NCBI RefSeq assembly: GCF_019737615.1 | Contig: NZ_JAHKKS010000001.1 | Location: 558,001 to 622,000 of the forward strand | Length of the DNA stretch: 64,000 nt | DNA from: Sphingobium xanthum | Lineage (GTDB): Bacteria > Pseudomonadota > Alphaproteobacteria > Sphingomonadales > Sphingomonadaceae | Direction: 5' to 3' | Shown here: in pieces, positions 48,245-56,448 of the stretch | Numbering within the stretch: position 1 is the first letter of the stretch | Layout: the number at the start of each line of letters is the position of its first letter | Program-made: the position numbers and the translations under genes | Notes under the pieces: model-generated | What the model was told of the DNA's origin: nothing | The model's database searches: none | What the model saw: only the letters and a program-made list of their open reading frames with translations

Positions 48245-49207
48245 TCAGGCGCGCGCAGCCGATCCGAAACGGCCGTGACGCTGATATTGCTCCAGCCAGG
48301 CCGGAGCGAGCGCGGCCATCGGCGCGGGGCGAATGCCGAATGTGTCGAAGCCCTTCGCGCCGGGCGAGACGACATTGTCGCTCAGCAGCATGAAGAATTG
48401 ATCGCGCGTGATCGGCGCACCGGGGAGGAAGCCGGTGACGGTTGCGAGCGCCTTGGCCGCGCCATCCGGCACCGGCAGGAAATTGCATTCGCGGCCGATC
48501 TGCGCTGCGATCCACTTATTGATCTCGGCCAGCGTGATCACGTCCGGGCCGCCCAATTCATATGTCTCGCCGCCATGCTTGCCCGGTTCGGCGACAGCCA
48601 GGGCGATCGCCTTGGCAACGTCGCCGACATGGACCGGCTGGAAGCGCGTTGTCCCGCGAATGACGGGCACGATATGAACGAGCGGCACAGATGCGCCGGT
48701 CGCGATCAGCTGGGCGAAGCGGTTGGTGAAGCCGTCGTCCCGGCCGAAGATGATCGACGGCCGGATGATCGTCGCCTTGGGGAAGGCCGCGCGCACGGCC
48801 GCTTCGCCCTGCGCCTTGGTCTTGCCATAGCCGGAGAGGCTGCCGATGTCCGCACCGATTGCCGAGATCTGCACGAGCGCGTCGAGGCCGGCGGCCCTGG
48901 CCGCGAGCGCGATGTTTTCGGCGCCGACGACATGGGCCGCCCTGAAGTCGCCCTTCAGCAGGCCGACCAGATTGACTGCGGCGGCCGCGCCCTGCAGCGC
49001 GGCGGCGACCTGATCGGGATCAGTGATATCGACGGAGACGAATTGCGTTTGGCCCATATTGCCGAGCGAGCGCACCGACATGGCGAGGCGAGGCGTGCGC
49101 TGAGCGATCCGCACGCGATAGCCGCGGGACAGAAGTTCCTGCGCGACCTGCCGGCCGACGAAGCCGCCGCCGCCAAATATAACTACCGGCTTGTCCGTTG
49201 CAGTCAT
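48245..49207 (-). CDS. complex I NDUFA9-family NAD(P)-binding protein
   Basis: A 320-residue atypical short-chain dehydrogenase/epimerase fold. The dinucleotide motif is 'VVIFGGGGFVGRQVAQELL'. 'VSVDITDPDQ' follows and 'RPSIIFGRDDGFTNRFAQL' is in the middle. This is the pattern of the NDUFA9-like proteins, relatives of a supernumerary mitochondrial complex I subunit, common in alphaproteobacteria. The nuo genes are not in the window. The typical Y-x3-K is present ('YGKTKAQGE'). It may be structural, binding NADPH, rather than catalytic. Confidence 0.88.
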   Translation of the reverse strand: MTATDKPVVIFGGGGFVGRQVAQELLSRGYRVRIAQRTPRLAMSVRSLGNMGQTQFVSVDITDPDQVAAALQGAAAAVNLVGLLKGDFRAAHVVGAENIALAARAAGLDALVQISAIGADIGSLSGYGKTKAQGEAAVRAAFPKATIIRPSIIFGRDDGFTNRFAQLIATGASVPLVHIVPVIRGTTRFQPVHVGDVAKAIALAVAEPGKHGGETYELGGPDVITLAEINKWIAAQIGRECNFLPVPDGAAKALATVTGFLPGAPITRDQFFMLLSDNVVSPGAKGFDTFGIRPAPMAALAPAWLEQYQRHGRFGSAARA

Positions 49208-49330
49208 CGCGTCATTCCCTGGTCACTGGCACCTGACGGTCCATTGCATCAGTGACGGGCGCAAGACAACTGCTGGATGCACGTCTTCACCGCATGCGGG
49301 GGCATGACGGCGAGCGGCTGCGGAGAAGCC

Positions 49331-51109
49331 TCAGACCCTCTTCCGCCCGTGGCGCGAAATGAATTCCAGGACGCTGGCGTTGAATGCATCGGGCTGTTCC
49401 CAATAGGCCGCGTGACCGGCTTCCTCGATCACGCGCAGTTCCCAATTGGGGAATTTGTTGCTGAACAGGCGCTGGAGCGCCGGGGATGGCCCCATGTCCG
49501 TGTCGCCGGTCTGGAGGAGGATCGGCAGCGTCATCGCGCCGAAGGTCTTCCAGTTGCGGTCCGCCCCCCAGGGTTGACCCGTCTGCCAGCCGTTCGGGTG
49601 AGCCAGATGTTCCAGTAATTGCCAGGTTGCGAGTCCCTCGGGATTGCCCGCACGATAGGATGCGCCGACCTCGCCGAACTCGACCGGCACATTGGTCTGG
49701 CCGGCGGGACCGCGGCCGAGATTGGCCATGAATTGCAGATAGTCCGGTTCGCTGGGGAGCAGGATGCTGCCCGATACGATCACCGAGTGGAGCCGCTCGG
49801 GGTGCGCGATGGAGTAAGCGATGGCCGTGCAGCCGCCCGCCGCGCAGCCGACGATGTGCGTCTTGTCGACCTTCAGATAGTCGAGCAGCTTGTTGAGATC
49901 GTCGGCGGCCGAGCCCGGATCGTCGGCCGGGCCTTTCTCGGTCTTGAAGAAACCGCGCTGCGACCAGGCGATGACGCGATAACCTTTCTTGGCGAAGAAG
50001 GGCTGCTGATAGGCCCAGCACTCGCTGCTCTGCGACCAGGGATGGCAGAACACGATCGTTTCACCGTCGCCACCCGTGTCCCAGTGCCAGATGGGCACGG
50101 GCTTGGTATCGGCCCAGCCGGCTTTGGCGGGCACCTGCTCGGGCACGGGCACCTTCTCCCAGACCTTGACCGGACCGCTCACGATGGCGGGCATCGCCGC
50201 CCTGGATGAGGACGGGACGTTCCAAGGCTGTTTGGCCGGCACGACAGGGGGCGGGGGGAGCGACCGGCCGCCACGGTTGCGGCGCAGGAAATCGAGCAGC
50301 ACCGCGTTGAAGGCGTCGGGCTGTTCCCAATAGGCCGAGGTGCCGGCCTCGTCGATCACGGCCAGTTCGCGTTTCGGGAGATATTGCGCGACCAGACGGT
50401 TGTGCGCGGCGCTCGAATAATGGTCGGCATCGCCGGTCAGCAGCATGACGGGCAGATCGAGCGTCCGCAGCCGCGCCCATGTCAACGGTTGTGCGCCGGC
50501 GGGCTGGGTGACGGCGGATGCAGTCGGGTGCGCCGCGCCGGCCATCTCGGCCCAGGCCTTGACGCCGGCCGCATTGGCGCCGCGATAGCCGGGGCCGATA
50601 TCGGCGAATGTTACCGGCGTATTGTGGTTGGCGGGGAGCCAGACGCGCTTGTCCATGCCGCGATAATCCTCCTCGGCGACGCCGAGACGCGCGCCGGCGA
50701 GGATGAGCGCGCGGACGCGCTTCGGGTTTTCCAGCGCGAAATGTGTGACGACGGCGCCGCCCTCGGCCGAGCCGACGAGATGGGCGCGGTCGATCTTGAG
50801 GACGTCGAGCAGCCTGGCGAGGTCACTGGCGGCCGTACCCGTGTCGCCTTCCGGGCCGCGCTCGCTGCGATGGGTGCCGCGCCGCGACCAGCCGATCACG
50901 CGATAGCCTGCCTTGGCCAGGACGGGCTGCTGATATTTCCAGCAATCGGCGCCTTGTGCCGCCGGGTGATTGAGGACCACGACCTCGCCGTTGCCGCCGG
51001 TGTCCCAATACCAGAGCTTTGCCGCGCCGATATTGGCGGTACCCTCCTTGGCGGAGGCCTGTTTCGGCACAGCGATCGGGGTCCAGGGATCTGCGGGGGT
51101 CGCGCTCAT
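49331..51109 (-). CDS. fused tandem alpha/beta-hydrolase protein with split catalytic triads
   Basis: A 592-residue protein made of two similar alpha/beta-hydrolase domains (about 25-280 and 330-592) joined by a Pro-rich linker. The parallel segments include 'WDTGGNGEVVVLNHP' and 'WDTGGDGETIVFCHP'. Domain 1 has nucleophile Ser114 in 'GSAEGG' and an Asp in 'TGDADHYS', but the catalytic His position is Thr257 ('DEAGTSAYWEQP'). Domain 2 has Cys422 at the nucleophile place ('GCAAGG'), an Asp in 'TGDTDMG', and the His is present (His566, 'EEAGHAAYWEQP'). No signal peptide is seen. A homologue of dienelactone- or C-C-bond hydrolases is possible. It stands alone on the minus strand. Confidence 0.88.
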   Translation of the reverse strand: MSATPADPWTPIAVPKQASAKEGTANIGAAKLWYWDTGGNGEVVVLNHPAAQGADCWKYQQPVLAKAGYRVIGWSRRGTHRSERGPEGDTGTAASDLARLLDVLKIDRAHLVGSAEGGAVVTHFALENPKRVRALILAGARLGVAEEDYRGMDKRVWLPANHNTPVTFADIGPGYRGANAAGVKAWAEMAGAAHPTASAVTQPAGAQPLTWARLRTLDLPVMLLTGDADHYSSAAHNRLVAQYLPKRELAVIDEAGTSAYWEQPDAFNAVLLDFLRRNRGGRSLPPPPVVPAKQPWNVPSSSRAAMPAIVSGPVKVWEKVPVPEQVPAKAGWADTKPVPIWHWDTGGDGETIVFCHPWSQSSECWAYQQPFFAKKGYRVIAWSQRGFFKTEKGPADDPGSAADDLNKLLDYLKVDKTHIVGCAAGGCTAIAYSIAHPERLHSVIVSGSILLPSEPDYLQFMANLGRGPAGQTNVPVEFGEVGASYRAGNPEGLATWQLLEHLAHPNGWQTGQPWGADRNWKTFGAMTLPILLQTGDTDMGPSPALQRLFSNKFPNWELRVIEEAGHAAYWEQPDAFNASVLEFISRHGRKRV

Positions 51110-51731
51110 TCACCTCTCCTCAATCTTTTCTCGATGGCCGGCGGATTTTTTTCGCTCCGTTCTTTTTGCCTTTGCGGACTGCAAGTTATGCAAGCGATCC
51201 GGGTGCGGAAGCCGGGCAATGCTGTCTTCTATGTGTCATGAAGTCGCGGAGTATCGGCTCGGTCCGGAAGGCGCCACCGGCCGGTGGCAAGTTCGCCGGT
51301 ATTACCCGACGGCGCTTGCTCGGGGCGGTAAACTTCGTTGATTGCCACATAATCCTTTATTTATAGAGGCTTGATTGATTTTCAGCGTAATATTCTGGCC
51401 CTGTTCCAGATGCGCGAAGGAGGTCCGATCCGCCACGAACTGCAAGTGATTTTTTCTGAGTATAGTATGACGGCACGCGCACGGTGCGCTGGATTGCAAG
51501 GCGAGCAATCGCGTTAAAAAAATGTTGCGCAACATAGCCTGTTGCCGCGGCGCAACATACAAAAAATGGCTGATTTCTGCGATGCAGCGACGATTGTCCC
51601 TTGTCGGGCAACAGGCCGATCCTTATGTGCGCCGTCAAGCGCAACACAAAAAGCTTGACGGGCGATCCGACTGAAAACGGCGGCGCCCGATAAGAGCCAG
51701 CCACTTAGAAATAACCAGAGTCCGTAGGAGC
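51110..51731. other. 622-bp intergenic region with palindromes upstream of urcA
   Basis: No gene with convincing composition; the overlapping open frames are out of keeping with local codon use. AT content rises toward 51500-51680. It contains the palindromic GTTGC/GCAAC elements at 51522-51558. Confidence 0.5.
51522..51558. promoter_or_regulatory. candidate operator: paired GTTGC-GCAAC palindromes
   Basis: A perfect 14-bp palindrome ATGTTGCGCAACAT (51522-51535) is followed 5 bp later by a second GTTGC...GCAAC arrangement (51541-51556). Further GCGCAACA-type half sites occur downstream before urcA. Regulatory function is inferred from symmetry and position. Confidence 0.4.
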
Positions 51732-52049
51732 ATGTCCATGAAGACCCTCGCCGCCAGCCTCGCCGCCGCCGCCCTGATCGCCGGTGCGACCCCCGCTCTC
51801 GCCAAGCCCCGCGAGAATGTCGAAGTCCGCGTCTCGACTGCGGGTATCAATTTCAACGACGCAGAGTCGGTCGCCAAGTTCCGTGCGCGCGTCGCCAGGG
51901 CCGTAGCTGACGTCTGCAATCCGGGCGACCGCGTCAATGCCGACATGGCGCCCGACTTCGCTTGCCGCAAGTCGATGGCGCAGACGAGCGAGACGCGCAT
52001 CGCGGCGCTCCAGGCCAGGTCGAACGCGGCGATGGCTATCGTCGAATAA
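51732..52049 (+). CDS. UrcA-family exported protein
   Basis: A 105-residue protein with a signal peptide (residues 1-24, 'GATPALA'). The mature part fits the UrcA family: an early beta strand and 'GINFNDAESVAKFRARV', then 'ARAVADVCNPG', a second Cys in 'DFACRKSM', and a C-terminal helix rich in Ala. The two cysteines (Cys62 and Cys77 approximately) likely form a disulfide in the periplasm. The family's function is unknown. It is monocistronic and followed by a hairpin terminator. Two start codons two codons apart are possible. Confidence 0.82.
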   Translation: MSMKTLAASLAAAALIAGATPALAKPRENVEVRVSTAGINFNDAESVAKFRARVARAVADVCNPGDRVNADMAPDFACRKSMAQTSETRIAALQARSNAAMAIVE

Positions 52050-52105
52050 GATGGGCTCGCATAAGATCGGCGTCGAATAAGACGAACCAACAGTTCCCAC
52101 GTGGC

Positions 52106-52144
52106 GGCGCGTTGCTCGGCGAGCAGCGCGCCGCTACTGTTTTT
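52106..52144 (+). terminator. intrinsic terminator after urcA
   Basis: A 12-bp stem (GGCGCGTTGCTC / GAGCAGCGCGCC, one wobble) with a GGC loop is followed by a run of five T at 52140-52144. It lies 56 bp after the urcA stop and just before the convergent RND pump stop. Confidence 0.7.
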
Positions 52145-52152
52145 GGGCCTGA

Positions 52153-55100
52153 TTATTCCGCCGGCTGCGCGGCGCCGCCCGCCGCTGCGCCGCGGCTCGC
52201 GATGAGATCTCGCAGCTTGCGGCTGATCGTCTCTGGCGACTGGGTGCCACGCGCCATGCGGCGATAGAGGATCGGCACGACATAGAGCGTGATGACGGTC
52301 GCGATGCTGACGCCGAACACGATCACCCAGCCGATCGACGAGCGGGCAGCGGCGCCGGCGCCGTGGCTCAAGGCGAGCGGGAAGGCGCCGGCGACCGTGG
52401 CGATCGAGGTCATCAGGATCGGGCGGAGCCGGCGCGCGGAGGCTTCGCGAATGGCGGTCTCGATATCCTTGCCCTGATCGCGCAGCTGATTGGCATATTC
52501 GACGATCAGGATGCCGTTCTTCACGGCGAGGCCGACCAACATGACGATGCCGATCTGGCTGAATAGATTGATCGTCGTGCCGGTGAGCGCGAGTCCGATG
52601 ATGCCGCCCGCCACGCCGAGCGGCACGGCCGAGATGATCACGGCCGGATGGATGAAGCTCTCGAACTGCGCGGCAAGCAGCAGATAGATGACGATCACCG
52701 TCAGGCCGAAGGCGACCCAGATGGATGCGCCAGTCTGCTTGAACGATTGGCTCTGGCCGCGATAGCCGATCGCCTGCACCTCGGGCGATCGCCCCGCCTC
52801 GTCCTCCAGGAAGGTGAGCGCCTTGCCCAGCGAATAGCCTGGCGAGAGGCCGCCGTTCAGCGTGATCGAGCGCATCTTGTTGAAGCGGCCTAGTTCGCGC
52901 GCCGTCGCCGCCTGGCGCGCGATCACCAGATTGGAGAGCGGAATGAGTACGCCGGTGCCGCTGCGCACATAGACTTTCGACAGACCGGCCTCGTCATTGC
53001 GATTGAACGCCTCGGCCTGCAGGACGACATAATATTCCTCGCCGTCGCGAACATAGGTCGAGACGCGACGCGAGCCCATCATCGTCTGCAGCGCCTGGCT
53101 GACATCATCCACCGACACGCCAAGATCGCCTGCACGCTGCCGATCGACCTCGATGACCAGCTGCGGCTTGTTCTCCACATAGTCGGCGTCGAGATTGACG
53201 ATCCCGGGATTGTCGCGAGCGGCATCGAGGATGCGGTCGCGCGCATTGGCCAGTTCGTCATAGCTGTTGCCGGCAATGACGAAGCTGACCGGCTGACTAC
53301 CGCGCGCGAGACGATTCATGACCACGGCGTTGCCGCGCACGGAAGGCAGATTGGCGAGCTTCGCGTTGACTTGCCGCGCAACGTCCTCCGACGTTTCGCT
53401 GCGCTCATCCCAATGCCGCATGAACATCGCGATCTGGCCGGTGTTGAAGTCCTCCGTCGGTCCGCCGCTCATGGGAACGCGCGCGTTCATGCCGCGCACC
53501 GGGCCCTTGCCGACCATCGGCAGCAGCATCTTCTCCATCTGCCCAGCATAAGCGTCGGCCTGCGCGAAGCTGGTGCCTTCCGGCGCGTTGAAGCGGACCT
53601 GCACTAGGCCGGCGTCCTCGGCGGGGGCGAGCTCCGCATCCAGCCCCCTGAACAGGAACGTCGCCACGGCAATAAGCGCAACCACGGCGAGAATGACGGG
53701 CAGCGGCCGCCGCAGCATACGGTCGAGCGTGCCGGCATAGCCATTCTCGGTGCGCGTCATCAGCCGATCGATGCGCGCCGTGAAGCCGCCCCGGTTGCTG
53801 TTCTTGAGCAGCTTCGAGCACATCATCGGCGTCAGCGTCAGCGCGAGGATACCCGAACATGCGAGAGCGACGATCATGGCGACGGCGAGTTCGCGGAAGA
53901 GCAGACCCGTCTGGCCGGAAAGGAACATCACCGGCACGAACACCGCGCACACGACGAGGGTTGTCGCCATCACCGCGAAACCCACCTGCTTGGCGCCCGC
54001 ATAAGCGGCGTAGAGCGGCTGCTCGCCCTCCTCGATGCGGTGATAGATATTCTCCAGCACGACGATGGCGTCATCGACGACCAGGCCGATCGCCAGAACA
54101 CAGGCGAGGAGCGTCAGCAGATTGATCGAATAGCCGGTCATCCACAGGACCGCGCAGGTCGCCAGCAGGCAGATCGGCACGGTGACCATCGGAATGATCG
54201 TTGCCCGCGCGCTGCCGAGGAACAGGAACACCACGACGGTTACCAGCAGCGCGGCCTCGGCCAAGGTGGTCCACACGCCCTTGATGGCCTGCTCGATGAA
54301 CAAGGTGCTGTCCATGCCGACCATGATGTCGATGCCGGGCGGCAGATCCTTCTTGAGTTCCGCGATCGTGTCCTTGGCCGCCTGCGCGACGGCGAGCGTG
54401 TTCGCCCCGGACTGGCGCACGATGCCGAGACCGACGCCGGTGCCGCCATTGTAGCGGAAGGTCGAATAGGGATTTTCGGGTCCTTCCTCGATCCGGGCGA
54501 CGTCGCCGAGACGGACCTGGTATCCGTCGGCGCCACGGCCGATCACGAGTCCCCTGAAGTCCTCCGGCGTCGTGAAGCCGCGCTGCACCCGCAAGGAGAG
54601 GTTCTGTGCGCGGGCCTCGATTCGGCCGGCGGGCAGCTCGACATTCTGACGGCGCAGCGCATTTTCCACGTCGCGCGGTGTGAGGCGCAGCGCGGCGAGC
54701 CGATCCGCATCCAGCCAGACGCGCATGGACGGTTTGGCGAGGCCCATGGCCTGGACCTGCGCGACGCCGTCGATGGTCGAAAGCCGATCGATGATGACAC
54801 GCTGGACATAGTCGCCGAGCTTGGTCTTGTCCCACCCCGGCGCCATGACGGCGAAGAACATGATTGGCTGCGCATCGCTGTCCACCTTGCGCACTTCGGG
54901 CGGGAAGGCATCGATGGGCCGATCAGCAGCGCCGGCCGAGACACGGTCGCGCACGTCGTTGGCGGCCGCATCGACATCTCGGCCCGCGCGGAACTCGATG
55001 TTGATGTTGGAGACGCCGTCGCGTGAGTTCGAACTGATCGTCTCGATGCCCTCGATGCCGGCAAGGCGCTGTTCGAGCGGCTGTGTGATCCGGCTCTCGA

Positions 55101-55275
55101 TCACGCCGGCGTTCGCGCCGGTGTAGCGCGTTTCCACGGATACGATCGGCGGATCGGTGTCCGGATACTCGCGCACCGAGAGATTGAGGAAGCCGACAAG
55201 GCCGACGATGACAAGCAGCAGCGCAAATACCGCCGCGACGACAGGGCGCCGGACCGAGACGTCCGACAGGATCAT
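52153..55275 (-). CDS. RND efflux transporter permease (HAE1/MexB-like)
   Basis: A 1040-residue inner-membrane transporter with the usual 12 helices and two large periplasmic loops. The N-terminus 'SDVSVRRPVVAAVFALLLV' and the 'GLVVDDAIVVLENIYHRIEE' segment of TM4, which carries the proton-relay aspartates, are typical of the AcrB family. It pumps hydrophobic or amphiphilic compounds out with an adaptor and a TolC-type channel; no channel gene is in the window. Its start overlaps the adaptor stop by 4 bp (ATGA). It is the last gene of a probable operon beginning with the TonB receptor. Confidence 0.95.
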   Translation of the reverse strand: MILSDVSVRRPVVAAVFALLLVIVGLVGFLNLSVREYPDTDPPIVSVETRYTGANAGVIESRITQPLEQRLAGIEGIETISSNSRDGVSNINIEFRAGRDVDAAANDVRDRVSAGAADRPIDAFPPEVRKVDSDAQPIMFFAVMAPGWDKTKLGDYVQRVIIDRLSTIDGVAQVQAMGLAKPSMRVWLDADRLAALRLTPRDVENALRRQNVELPAGRIEARAQNLSLRVQRGFTTPEDFRGLVIGRGADGYQVRLGDVARIEEGPENPYSTFRYNGGTGVGLGIVRQSGANTLAVAQAAKDTIAELKKDLPPGIDIMVGMDSTLFIEQAIKGVWTTLAEAALLVTVVVFLFLGSARATIIPMVTVPICLLATCAVLWMTGYSINLLTLLACVLAIGLVVDDAIVVLENIYHRIEEGEQPLYAAYAGAKQVGFAVMATTLVVCAVFVPVMFLSGQTGLLFRELAVAMIVALACSGILALTLTPMMCSKLLKNSNRGGFTARIDRLMTRTENGYAGTLDRMLRRPLPVILAVVALIAVATFLFRGLDAELAPAEDAGLVQVRFNAPEGTSFAQADAYAGQMEKMLLPMVGKGPVRGMNARVPMSGGPTEDFNTGQIAMFMRHWDERSETSEDVARQVNAKLANLPSVRGNAVVMNRLARGSQPVSFVIAGNSYDELANARDRILDAARDNPGIVNLDADYVENKPQLVIEVDRQRAGDLGVSVDDVSQALQTMMGSRRVSTYVRDGEEYYVVLQAEAFNRNDEAGLSKVYVRSGTGVLIPLSNLVIARQAATARELGRFNKMRSITLNGGLSPGYSLGKALTFLEDEAGRSPEVQAIGYRGQSQSFKQTGASIWVAFGLTVIVIYLLLAAQFESFIHPAVIISAVPLGVAGGIIGLALTGTTINLFSQIGIVMLVGLAVKNGILIVEYANQLRDQGKDIETAIREASARRLRPILMTSIATVAGAFPLALSHGAGAAARSSIGWVIVFGVSIATVITLYVVPILYRRMARGTQSPETISRKLRDLIASRGAAAGGAAQPAE

Positions 55276-56399
55276 GGCGCCGCGGCTTTCGGTGCGCTTC
55301 CGCCTGCGCGATCGGCCTTCGCGCCTTCCTCGCCTGACAGGCGCACGGTGCGGCCTTCGGATACTTTGATGACGCCTTCGGAGACCACCAAAGCGCCCTT
55401 GGGCAATCCGCTGACCTCGATTACGCCATTGTCTCGCAAGCCGGTTCGGATCGGCGTGCGCTTCACCTTGCGCTCCCGATCCACCGTATAGACGTAGCGG
55501 TCTTCGCCCTCACTCAGCACCGCCGCCTCGGGGAGCGCCAGCGCGCTGCGTCGACCGGTCTCGATGCGCACGGTCAGCAGCATGCCCGGCTTGATGCGAT
55601 TACCGGGATTGGGGAGAGTTGCGCGCACCATCACGGCGCGGCTCTGCGGATCGATCACCGGATCGATGACGCTGATCGTCCCCTCGATCGGCTGATCCGG
55701 AAAGGCGGATGCATAGGCCTTGATCGGCAGGCCGGGGCGCAGCTGGGCGAGCTGCGTCTCGGGCACCGTGAAGTCCAGCTTGATACGCGAAATGTCGCTC
55801 ACCGTGACGAGCGGCGTGCCAGTGTTGACGATGGCGCCTGCCGAGATGTTGCGGAGCGAGAGATAGCCGGCGAAGGGCGCGCGGATCATCCGGTCGCTGA
55901 TCTGCGCCTGGACGCTTTCCTCCGATGCCCTGGCTTCGCTGAGCGCTGCGCGTTGCTGATCGAGTAGGGAGCGCGTGGCGAAGCCCTGCTTGCTGAGGCT
56001 CTTGATGCGTTCGAGCTGCGAGGCCGCTTCGCTCGCACTGGCGCGCGCGCCGGCAAGGGCGGCCTGTTCCTGCGCGTTGGAGAGCACGGCGAGCAACTGG
56101 CCACGGCGCACGTACATTCCGTCGTCGAACAGCAGCCGCTCGATGCGCTCGGTCACGTTCGCGGCGAGCGTCACCTGTTCATTGGCGCGGGCCGAGCCTA
56201 CGGCCTGCAACTCGTCGCGAAACACATAGGGCTGCGCATTGACTGCGGTCACCAGGGGCGGCGGGCGACGTTGTTCCTGCGTCTTCGCTTCGGAACAGGC
56301 GGATAGCTGTACCAGCGCCGGGAGCGCGAGGAGCGCCGCCCAGCCCGCAATGCGGGGGCTATTTCCGGCGATCCAGCGATGCCGGCGTTCTTGACTCAC
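55272..56399 (-). CDS. RND efflux periplasmic adaptor (membrane fusion) lipoprotein
   Basis: A 375-residue protein. The GTG at 56399 is chosen as start because an AGGTGA site is 5 bp upstream and the preceding amine oxidase stop is 49 bp away; the open frame continues into that gene but is shadow sequence. The lipobox is 'QLSACSEA'. The barrel-sandwich halves ('VTERIERLLFDDGMYVRRGQ' and 'MIRAPFAGYLSLRNISAG') flank a coiled-coil hairpin at about residues 110-160. It links the RND pump to an outer-membrane channel. It overlaps the pump gene by 4 bp. Confidence 0.92.
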   Translation of the reverse strand: MSQERRHRWIAGNSPRIAGWAALLALPALVQLSACSEAKTQEQRRPPPLVTAVNAQPYVFRDELQAVGSARANEQVTLAANVTERIERLLFDDGMYVRRGQLLAVLSNAQEQAALAGARASASEAASQLERIKSLSKQGFATRSLLDQQRAALSEARASEESVQAQISDRMIRAPFAGYLSLRNISAGAIVNTGTPLVTVSDISRIKLDFTVPETQLAQLRPGLPIKAYASAFPDQPIEGTISVIDPVIDPQSRAVMVRATLPNPGNRIKPGMLLTVRIETGRRSALALPEAAVLSEGEDRYVYTVDRERKVKRTPIRTGLRDNGVIEVSGLPKGALVVSEGVIKVSEGRTVRLSGEEGAKADRAGGSAPKAAAP

Positions 56400-56448
56400 T
56401 TCGTCACCTACAGTCCCGGATAACTTGACAAGTTTGCTACAAATCGGT

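Noticed and set aside
51302..51704. Open frames in the region upstream of urcA
   Set aside because: No ribosome binding site, no domain and mixed composition; the region is better read as regulatory.
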